Of a stretch of 12,074 nt of DNA, positions 6,767 to 12,074 are shown piece after piece. Source of the stretch: JAKFVA01 sp046155225. Its GTDB lineage: Bacteria > Pseudomonadota > Gammaproteobacteria > Burkholderiales > Burkholderiaceae_C. The translations under genes and the position numbers were made by a program. Below the pieces are notes generated by a model, which did not search any database, was not told the DNA's origin, and worked only from the letters and a program-made list of their open reading frames with translations. How positions within the stretch are numbered: the stretch's first letter is position 1; each line of letters opens with the position of its first letter. Location: NCBI GenBank assembly GCA_046155225.1, contig JBJXED010000181.1, positions 1 through 12,074 on the forward strand, read 5' to 3'.

Positions 6767-8107
6767 TTACTTCGTCCGCTCGGCATAGGGGTTGCTGGAA
6801 GTCTTCATTTCAATGCGCAGCGGCGTGCCCTCCAGGCTAAACGCCTTGCGAAAACGCCCTTCCAGAAAGCGCTTGTACGAATCGGCGATGTGTTCCACCG
6901 AATTGCCGTGAATGACGATCACTGGCGGGTTCATGCCGCCCTGATGCGCGTAGCGCGGCTTGGGCCGGAACATGCCCGAGCGCTGCGGCGACTGAAACTG
7001 CACGGCTTCGAGCAGCAAACGTGTCAGCAGAGGTGTGGACATTTTGCAAAATGCCGATTTGTGCGCTTGGGTGATCGCTTGCCACACTGGCCCCAGGCCT
7101 TGCCGCTTGATCGCCGAGATCATGTGAACTGAGGCGAATTTCAAGAACGCCAGCCGTGTCTCGATTGAGCGCTGCACCAACTGGCGCTGGTAGTCATCGA
7201 CAGCGTCCCATTTGTTGATCGCCACCACCACGGCGCGGCCGCTCTCGAGCGCATAGCCCGCAATATGCGCGTCCTGGTCGGTCACGCCCTGTGTGGCGTC
7301 TAGCAATAACAACACCACATGGGCAGATTCAATCGCTTGCAGGGTTTTAACTACCGAGAATTTCTCGATCGCCTCAAACACCTTGCCGCGTCGGCGCAAG
7401 CCCGCCGTGTCGATTAGGGAAAATTGCTGGCCATTGCGCTCAAACGGCACGCTGATCGCATCGCGCGTAGTGCCAGGCAGGTCAAACGCCACCAGCCGCT
7501 CCTCGCCCAGCCAAGTGTTGATCAACGTCGATTTACCCACATTGGGCCGGCCCGCCACCGCGAGTTTGATGACCTTGTGATCGCTGTCTGCCGCTTCTTC
7601 CTGATTAAAGCTAGCCGCCACACTCTCCAGGGCTTTGTCCAACAAGCCGCGCATGCCCTGCCCGTGTGCGGCGGATATCGGCAACACCTCGCCCAAGCCC
7701 AGTTCGTAGAACTCGACCAGTTGCTGGCCTTCGGTCATGCCCTCGGCCTTGTTGGCCGCTAGCAGCGTGACTTTGCCAAGGCGGCGTAAATACTTGGCGA
7801 TGTCATGGTCTTGCGCCGACACGCCACCGCGCGCGTCCAGCACAAAAATCACCACATCGCATTCGGCGACAGCTTGCTGCGTTTGCTTGGCCATTTCCTT
7901 GTAAATGCCGCTCTCGGCATCGGGCTCAAAGCCGCCAGTGTCGATGACGATGAACTCGTGCTTGCCGTGTTTGCCATTGCCGTAGTGGCGGTCGCGCGTA
8001 AGCCCCGCGTAATCGGCAACGATAGCGTCACGCGTTTTGGTCAACCGGTTGAACAGGGTCGACTTACCGACGTTGGGTCGGCCTACCAGGGCGAGAACCG
8101 GTTTCAT
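6767..8107 (-). CDS. der: Ribosome biogenesis GTPase Der (EngA)
   Basis: Der is an essential GTPase with two tandem G domains, needed for late maturation of the 50S subunit. The 446-residue product shows GD1 with GRPNVGKS (9-16), DTGG (56-59) and NKAE (119-122), then GD2 with GRPNVGKS (186-193), PGTTRD (211-216), DTAG (233-236) and NKWD (298-301). A C-terminal KH-like domain (about 355-440) contains the family-typical PPVIVIHGN. Length is typical of a proteobacterial Der (E. coli 490). The ATG at 8107 opens directly on MKPVLALVGRPNVGKS, so no other start is likely. No Shine-Dalgarno is seen; instead a hairpin occupies most of the 40-nt gap after bamB. It is followed by 123 nt before hfq, with no obvious terminator. 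Confidence 0.98.
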   Translation of the reverse strand: MKPVLALVGRPNVGKSTLFNRLTKTRDAIVADYAGLTRDRHYGNGKHGKHEFIVIDTGGFEPDAESGIYKEMAKQTQQAVAECDVVIFVLDARGGVSAQDHDIAKYLRRLGKVTLLAANKAEGMTEGQQLVEFYELGLGEVLPISAAHGQGMRGLLDKALESVAASFNQEEAADSDHKVIKLAVAGRPNVGKSTLINTWLGEERLVAFDLPGTTRDAISVPFERNGQQFSLIDTAGLRRRGKVFEAIEKFSVVKTLQAIESAHVVLLLLDATQGVTDQDAHIAGYALESGRAVVVAINKWDAVDDYQRQLVQRSIETRLAFLKFASVHMISAIKRQGLGPVWQAITQAHKSAFCKMSTPLLTRLLLEAVQFQSPQRSGMFRPKPRYAHQGGMNPPVIVIHGNSVEHIADSYKRFLEGRFRKAFSLEGTPLRIEMKTSSNPYAERTK

Positions 8108-8111
8108 GGTG

Positions 8112-8146
8112 TGCGCAGGCGCTCAGTCACGCCGCACGGCTGCGCA
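8112..8146 (-). other. Hairpin in the bamB-der gap, just before the der start
   Basis: Transcript-strand arms TGCGCAG (8146-8140) and CTGCGCA (8118-8112) are a perfect 7-bp inverted repeat with 21 nt between them; a smaller GCC-GTGC-GGC stem lies inside. It fills most of the 40-nt gap between the bamB stop and the der ATG and ends 4 nt before that ATG, where a ribosome site would be expected. No T-run follows, so it is not a terminator. A role in der translation or mRNA processing is inference. Confidence 0.45.
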
Positions 8147-8147
8147 T

Positions 8148-9302
8148 TCACTCGGCGGCAAAGCCCGACACCGTGCCATTGCGGGTGGCCACCACCAGCG
8201 TGCCCGCCGCCAGGGCCAGTGCTGCCGGGGCCTGGCCGTCGGTGCTGATGCGGGTGAGCAAGCTGCCGTCGTCGGGTGACAGAAAGTGCACGAAACCGGC
8301 GCCGTCACCGACCACCACCGCGCGGCCGTAAACCAGGGGGGCCGTCAAGTTACGGTACTTCAAGGTCTCGACCGACCAGCTGCGCTGGCCGTCACTGCGC
8401 AGCCAGGCCTGCACTTTGCCGTCGGCCTCGGTGCCATAGACCGTGCGCGCGTTGCCCTGCACGCCCTGGGCACCGTCAGCCGGCTTGCTCCATAGCAAAT
8501 TGCCGCGCCGGGCATCAACACAGCCCACCGCCGTTTGGTAGGAACGTGCGCACACCACATCGCCTTCGCGGCTGACCCCGCCGACGAGGTCAACCAGCCG
8601 TTCAACTTCATTGATGCCGCGCGGCGACGCAATCGGCGCTTCCCAGCGGCTCGTGCCGTTGAGCGGATTCATGCCGACCAAACGGCCGGACAAGCCCACC
8701 ACCAGCGTGTCGCCCACGGCCAGCATGACGCCCGCCTGGCGTAAGACCAAAGGCTCGCCGGGCCGCTGTTGCGTCCACAGCGGCGCACCCGATTTGCCGT
8801 CAAACGCCGACACCGAGCGGTCTGCGCCAAGTACAAAAACCCGGCCGCCCGCCACAAACGGCGCGGTATAGACCTGCGCCACCAGTTTTCTGCGCCAAAT
8901 TTCGCGGCCGGCTTCGAGTGACACCAGCTCATTGCCACGCGTCACCACCGCCGCCTGCTTGCCGTCGCTGCCCACGCCCGCCGTAAGTGGCGTGGCCAGG
9001 TTGGCGCGCCAGCGCTCGGCGCCGGTGCGCGCGTCCAGCGCCAGCACAGTGCCGTCCGAAGTGGCCAGGGTCACGGTCTCGCCCAAGGTGTGGATTTGCA
9101 GCGGGAAATCAACCGCACCCAGGCGCTGGGTCCACAAGGACTTGACACTCAGGCGCGTTGCATTCGGGCCCAGCTCGGTCGGCTTGGGGCGGTTGCTACC
9201 GCTGGAACAGGCGGCCAGCAGCAACACAACGAGTGCTACCAAACCCATAGCTCTGGGGGCAATCCCGATTATGGCTAGCGTGCGAAAAGACTTGAAAATC
9301 AC
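8148..9302 (-). CDS. bamB: Outer-membrane assembly lipoprotein BamB
   Basis: BamB is a lipoprotein of the BAM complex, which inserts beta-barrel proteins into the outer membrane. The 384-residue product has a basic N-terminus, a hydrophobic stretch and a lipobox LAAC with the lipidated Cys at 32; Ser follows the Cys, so it should be sorted to the outer membrane. The rest is a beta-propeller of PQQ-like repeats, seen as DGTVLALDARTGAERW, AFDGKSGAPLW, GMNPLNGTSRW, CVDARRGNLLW and FLSPDDGSLL. The start is GTG at 9302, overlapping the previous stop as GTGA, with AAGGA at 9313-9309 placed 6 nt upstream. An ATG at 9248 would leave a signal with no positive charge, so I reject it. E. coli also has yfgM-bamB-der in this order. 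Confidence 0.95.
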   Translation of the reverse strand: MIFKSFRTLAIIGIAPRAMGLVALVVLLLAACSSGSNRPKPTELGPNATRLSVKSLWTQRLGAVDFPLQIHTLGETVTLATSDGTVLALDARTGAERWRANLATPLTAGVGSDGKQAAVVTRGNELVSLEAGREIWRRKLVAQVYTAPFVAGGRVFVLGADRSVSAFDGKSGAPLWTQQRPGEPLVLRQAGVMLAVGDTLVVGLSGRLVGMNPLNGTSRWEAPIASPRGINEVERLVDLVGGVSREGDVVCARSYQTAVGCVDARRGNLLWSKPADGAQGVQGNARTVYGTEADGKVQAWLRSDGQRSWSVETLKYRNLTAPLVYGRAVVVGDGAGFVHFLSPDDGSLLTRISTDGQAPAALALAAGTLVVATRNGTVSGFAAE

Positions 9303-10054
9303 TTGGAATCCTTGGTAATTGCGGCTGGCGCGGCGACGGCGCTTGGGGCAGCGGGTTGGACTGTGCCGGGTGCTGCGGCTTGGGCAGCGGAAGGTGCAGG
9401 TGCATCCGGCTGCAAGACTTCGACACCCAGAGAGGCCAGTTTGACTTCTACCAGACCGCGGTATTCGGTTCGCGCATCCAGCTCGGCATAGGCCTTGCGG
9501 TACTCGGCAATCGCCTCCTGGCGCTTGCCTTGCAAGGCATAGATGTCGCCTTTGCGGTCGGCCACCAGACCACTGAACGGGGCAGGAAAAGTACCCGCGA
9601 GCTGCTTGAGCGCGTCGTCATACGCCTTGCCTTCGGTCAGCAGCCCTGACAAACGCAGCCGGGCCATGGCCTGGTAGCCTTCGTCGCCCGTGTTGTCCGC
9701 CACCCACAGCAGTGCGGACTTTGCGGTCTCGGCATTGCCTTTGTCGTGCGCCATCTTGGCCAGCAGCAACCCAGCTTGCGAGGCATAGGCGGTGCCGCCG
9801 TATTTTTCCCTCAGGTCGGCAGTGGCGCGCTCTACCAGCGGCAGGTCGCCTGCAGCGGCAAAACGCTCGACTTCGTCGTACAGCGCCGCTGCGGCCACGG
9901 CGCGCGTGCGCTGCCAGTACTGGTAGCCGTTCCAGGCCGCAATCGAGCCGAAAACGGCGATCAAAAGCCAAGTGATGAGGTTGCCGTAGGTTTGCCAGAA
10001 ATGCTTGAGTTCATCAAGCTGTTCCTGTTCTTCGAGGTTGAGTTGTTTGGCCAT
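9299..10054 (-). CDS. yfgM: YfgM-like membrane-anchored TPR protein
   Basis: YfgM in E. coli is an inner-membrane protein with a periplasmic TPR domain that associates with the chaperone PpiD and the Sec translocon. This 251-residue homologue starts with the acidic helix NLEEQEQLDELKHFW, has one membrane segment at about 24-41, then helical repeats through about 200. The clearest TPR-like unit is near 162-195 (GDIYALQGKRQEAIAEYRKAY). The tail from about 213 is Pro/Ala-rich and probably disordered. The N-terminal helix and anchor match the TPR_21 type family. The ATG at 10054 is 3 nt after the hisS stop with no clear ribosome site, so translation is probably coupled. Its stop overlaps the bamB start by 4 nt, and position between hisS and bamB strongly supports the call. 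Confidence 0.88.
   Translation of the reverse strand: MAKQLNLEEQEQLDELKHFWQTYGNLITWLLIAVFGSIAAWNGYQYWQRTRAVAAAALYDEVERFAAAGDLPLVERATADLREKYGGTAYASQAGLLLAKMAHDKGNAETAKSALLWVADNTGDEGYQAMARLRLSGLLTEGKAYDDALKQLAGTFPAPFSGLVADRKGDIYALQGKRQEAIAEYRKAYAELDARTEYRGLVEVKLASLGVEVLQPDAPAPSAAQAAAPGTVQPAAPSAVAAPAAITKDSK
9309..9313 (-). promoter_or_regulatory. Ribosome-binding site that fixes the bamB GTG start
   Basis: AAGGA on the transcript strand lies inside the last codons of the yfgM-like gene, 6 nt before the bamB GTG. It supports that GTG over the downstream ATG at 9248. Confidence 0.65.
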
Positions 10055-10057
10055 AAA

Positions 10058-11371
10058 TTAGTGCTGCGATTGTAGGGTTTGCGCCCAGGCCGCCACATCG
10101 ACCAGCCGCTGCGTGGTTTGGTTCGGTGTGTCCCGGTCGGTTTCGCGCAACGATTTGATGGTGACCCTACCGCGCTGCAATTCCTCCGGACCAAAAACCA
10201 GGGCGTAACGTGCCCCGCTGGCGTCGGCTTTTTTGAACTGGGCTTTGATGCTGCTGATCGACTCGCCCGTACTGGCGTGCATCAGCACGCTGACGCCCAG
10301 GCCGCGCAAGGCTTGCAGCGTCGGCATGACCTGCGGCCACGTCGCGGTGTCGGCGACGATGGCATAGGCATCGAGCTGCGGTACAGGCGTTTGCAGTGAC
10401 TGCACTTGCAGCAACTCGAGTACGCGCTCGACCCCCAGCGCCCAGCCTACCGCCGGAGCCGGTTTGCCGCCCATGTGTTCGATGAGGGTGTCGTAGCGGC
10501 CGCCGCCGCAAACCGTGCCCTGCGCGCCCAGGCTGTCGGTGATGAACTCGAATACCGTGAGGTTGTAGTAATCCATGCCGCGCACCAGCCGGGGGTTGAT
10601 GCGGTAAGCCACGCCGTGGGCCTGCAGGATGGCTTGCACCGCCTCAAAGTGCGCCAGCGAACCGCTGCCCAGGTGGTCCAGCAGCTTTGGCGCGGCTTCG
10701 ACCAGCGCCTGCATGGCGGGATTTTTGGTGTCGAGGATGCGCAGCGGGTTGCTGTGCAAGCGGCGCTTTGCCTCTTCGTCGAGCGCGTCCTGGTGCTGCT
10801 CAAAATAGGCGATCAGTGCCGCGCGGTGTTGCAGGCGCTCGGCGGGCTGCCCCAGGCTGCCGAGCTCCAGCTGGATGCCCTGGAGGCCCAGCACCTGCCA
10901 CAGGCTGTGGGCGAGCAGAATCAACTCGGCGTCGAGCTCGGGACCGGCAAAGCCGAGCGCTTCCGCGCCGATCTGGTGAAACTGGCGGTAGCGGCCGCGC
11001 TGCGGCCGTTCGTGGCGAAACATCGGGCCCATGTAGTACAGGCGCCTGCCGCCCTCGTACAGCAACGAATGCTCGACCACAGCGCGTACCACGCCCGCGG
11101 TGTTCTCGGGCCGCAAGGTAAGGTGTTCACCGTTTAACCGGTCTTCAAACGAATACATCTCTTTTTCGACAATGTCGGTCACCTCACCCAAGCCGCGCAC
11201 AAAAAGCGCCGTCGGCTCGACGATGGGCGTGCGGATGTTGCGGTAGGCAAAACGTGCCATCAGATTGCGCACTTGCGCCTCCAGCCATTCCCAACGGGCG
11301 GCGTCCTGCGGCAGGATGTCGTTCATGCCTTTGACGGCGGTGATTTTGGCGGCGGTGGGTTTTTCAGCCAT
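10058..11371 (-). CDS. hisS: Histidine-tRNA ligase
   Basis: HisRS is a cytosolic class II synthetase that charges tRNA-His. With the ATG at 11371 the product is 437 residues (E. coli 424). It begins MAEKPTAAKITAVKGMNDIL, followed by TLRPENT (85-91), motif 2 FRHERPQRGRYRQFHQ (118-133), the histidine-binding LVRGMDYYNLTVFE (262-275), GGGRYD (289-294) and motif 3 VGWALGVERVLELL (308-321). The C-terminal anticodon-binding domain spans about 336 to the end. An in-frame ATG at 11398 would add nine residues; neither start has a good Shine-Dalgarno, and the shorter one begins more like known HisRS proteins. All catalytic motifs are intact, in contrast to the paralogue hisZ in the same window. A 189-nt AT-rich gap separates it from ispG. 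Confidence 0.97.
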   Translation of the reverse strand: MAEKPTAAKITAVKGMNDILPQDAARWEWLEAQVRNLMARFAYRNIRTPIVEPTALFVRGLGEVTDIVEKEMYSFEDRLNGEHLTLRPENTAGVVRAVVEHSLLYEGGRRLYYMGPMFRHERPQRGRYRQFHQIGAEALGFAGPELDAELILLAHSLWQVLGLQGIQLELGSLGQPAERLQHRAALIAYFEQHQDALDEEAKRRLHSNPLRILDTKNPAMQALVEAAPKLLDHLGSGSLAHFEAVQAILQAHGVAYRINPRLVRGMDYYNLTVFEFITDSLGAQGTVCGGGRYDTLIEHMGGKPAPAVGWALGVERVLELLQVQSLQTPVPQLDAYAIVADTATWPQVMPTLQALRGLGVSVLMHASTGESISSIKAQFKKADASGARYALVFGPEELQRGRVTIKSLRETDRDTPNQTTQRLVDVAAWAQTLQSQH

Positions 11372-11454
11372 GAAGAGATTCAAAACAAAAGCCGCCATCC
11401 GGCGCAGGCCACAGGCGGTCGCTGAAGGCAGCGGGTGCGGTTTTAGGCAATTTT

Positions 11455-11483
11455 TTGATGTTTCAAGCGATTTTTTAAGTCAA
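11455..11483 (-). promoter_or_regulatory. Weak candidate promoter upstream of hisS
   Basis: TTGACT (11483-11478) and CATCAA (11460-11455) are separated by 17 nt on the minus strand. The -35 box is good (5 of 6) but the -10 box is poor (3 of 6). Two T6 tracts on the plus strand (11451-11456 and 11471-11476) are 20 nt apart, about two helical turns, and could bend the DNA. This is the only place in the ispG-hisS gap that I would propose as a promoter. Confidence 0.25.
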
Positions 11484-11485
11484 AG

Positions 11486-11535
11486 AAGGCGCTAGCCTAT
11501 ATAAATACTGCCTTGGCTGCTATTTATTTTAATAC
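11486..11535. repeat. Possible dispersed Comamonadaceae-type intergenic repeat in the ispG-hisS gap
   Basis: The gap from 11372 to 11560 holds no gene. Its middle is far more AT-rich than the flanks and includes GCGCTAGCC (11490-11498), TATATAAATA (11499-11508) and GGCTGCTATTTATTTTAA (11515-11532), with short inverted arms AAGGC (11486-11490) and GCCTT (11510-11514). From memory, Comamonadaceae genomes carry many intergenic elements with a CTAGC-like block, an AT-rich centre and a GCTAT block, and this looks like a degenerate copy. No second clear copy is in the window, so the call rests on recollection. Confidence 0.35.
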
Positions 11536-11560
11536 TCTGCAAACGCGTACAAGCGGGTGA

Positions 11561-12074
11561 TCAATGGGTTGGCGCAGCCATGGGATGCGCTTGGGCCAGC
11601 CCCTGGGCATCAGCGCCAAAGCGCTTTTCGATGTAGTCCTCGACCAATTGGTGGAATTCGGCGGCGATGTTGTCGCCGCGCAGGGTCAGCGCTTTTTCGC
11701 CGTCGATATAGACCGGCGCGGCGGGCGCCTCGCCGGTGCCGGGCAGGCTGATACCAATATCGGCATGTTTGCTCTCGCCGGGGCCGTTGACGATACAGCC
11801 CATCACCGCCAGCTTCATGGTTTCTACGCCAGGGTATTTTTTCTTCCACAGCGGCATTTGGGCGCGCAAAAAGTCGTCGATTTCTTTCGCCAGGGTCTGG
11901 AACGTGGTGCTGGTAGTGCGGCCACAGCCAGGGCAGGCGGTCACGCTGGGCACAAAGCTGCGCAGGCCGAGCGACTGGATGATTTCCGACGCAATCACCA
12001 CCTCTTGCGTGCGCGATTCGCCCGGCTGCGGCGTGAGCGAGACGCGGATGGTGTCGCCAATGCCTTGCTGCAGC
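11561..12074 (-). CDS. ispG: 4-hydroxy-3-methylbut-2-en-1-yl diphosphate synthase IspG (5' end cut by window edge)
   Basis: IspG reduces MEcPP to HMBPP in the MEP pathway of isoprenoid synthesis, using a [4Fe-4S] cluster. The last 170 residues are visible, reading in frame from 12073. The fragment begins LQQGIGDTIRVSLTPQPGE, has the cluster ligands in ACPGCGRT (Cys47 and Cys50 of the fragment), and GCIVNGPGE with the third Cys (93) and the conserved Glu (100). These match E. coli Cys270, Cys273, Cys305 and Glu312; the stretch between the second and third Cys is about 11 residues longer here. The C-terminus ends with a short Ala/His-rich tail. No start codon is in the window. It is followed by 189 nt before hisS with no clear terminator. 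Confidence 0.97.
   Translation of the reverse strand, partial: LQQGIGDTIRVSLTPQPGESRTQEVVIASEIIQSLGLRSFVPSVTACPGCGRTTSTTFQTLAKEIDDFLRAQMPLWKKKYPGVETMKLAVMGCIVNGPGESKHADIGISLPGTGEAPAAPVYIDGEKALTLRGDNIAAEFHQLVEDYIEKRFGADAQGLAQAHPMAAPTH

Noticed and set aside
10406..11137. Plus-strand open frame opposite hisS
   Set aside because: Covers the region encoding HisRS motifs 2 and 3 on the other strand; codon bias of hisS explains the open frame.
1..12074. Mobile elements, CRISPR arrays, tRNA or rRNA genes, toxin-antitoxin or defence genes
   Set aside because: Every long stretch is accounted for by conserved housekeeping genes and the gaps are too short; no transposase, repeat-spacer array or cloverleaf sequence was seen.

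Overview
The window is a stretch of bacterial chromosome, GC-rich (roughly 60% by eye), carrying twelve genes that all read on the minus strand. In transcription order (high to low coordinate) they are ispG (5' end cut by the window edge), hisS, yfgM-like, bamB, der, hfq, hflX, hflK, hflC, a DUF2065 small membrane protein, hisZ and purA (3' end cut by the window edge). Gene content, gene order and protein sequences point to a betaproteobacterium of the order Burkholderiales. A Comamonadaceae member (Rhodoferax/Polaromonas/Acidovorax-like) is my best guess, but this rests on recollection of protein style and of an AT-rich intergenic repeat, not on a search.

Layout. 12074-11561: end of ispG (isoprenoid precursor synthesis). 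11560-11372: the only sizeable non-coding gap, AT-rich, with a likely dispersed intergenic repeat. 11371-6767: hisS, yfgM-like, bamB and der, packed with gaps or overlaps of -4 to 40 nt (histidyl-tRNA charging, periplasmic chaperone network, outer-membrane protein assembly, 50S ribosome maturation). 6766-6644: a 123-nt gap with a very good match to a sigma-32 heat-shock promoter. 6643-2497: hfq, hflX, hflK, hflC and DUF2065 (RNA chaperone, ribosome-associated GTPase, FtsH-modulating membrane complex, small membrane protein). 2440-1: hisZ and purA, overlapping by 4 nt (regulatory subunit of the first histidine enzyme; first committed step to AMP).

In E. coli these genes form two separate loci, ispG-hisS-yfgM-bamB-der and hfq-hflX-hflK-hflC-yjeT-purA. 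Here they are joined at der/hfq, and hisZ, absent from E. coli, sits between the yjeT-like gene and purA. The putative heat-shock promoter lies exactly at the junction, so hfq-hflXKC could be raised under protein stress independently of the upstream genes.

This is a conserved housekeeping cluster. I see no mobile element, CRISPR array, tRNA, rRNA, phage gene or undescribed multi-gene system. The points worth a second look are regulatory: the sigma-32-like promoter, a hairpin directly in front of der, frequent GTG/TTG starts, two possible repeat-derived AT-rich segments (one inside hisZ), and the uncharacterised DUF2065 gene kept beside hflC.
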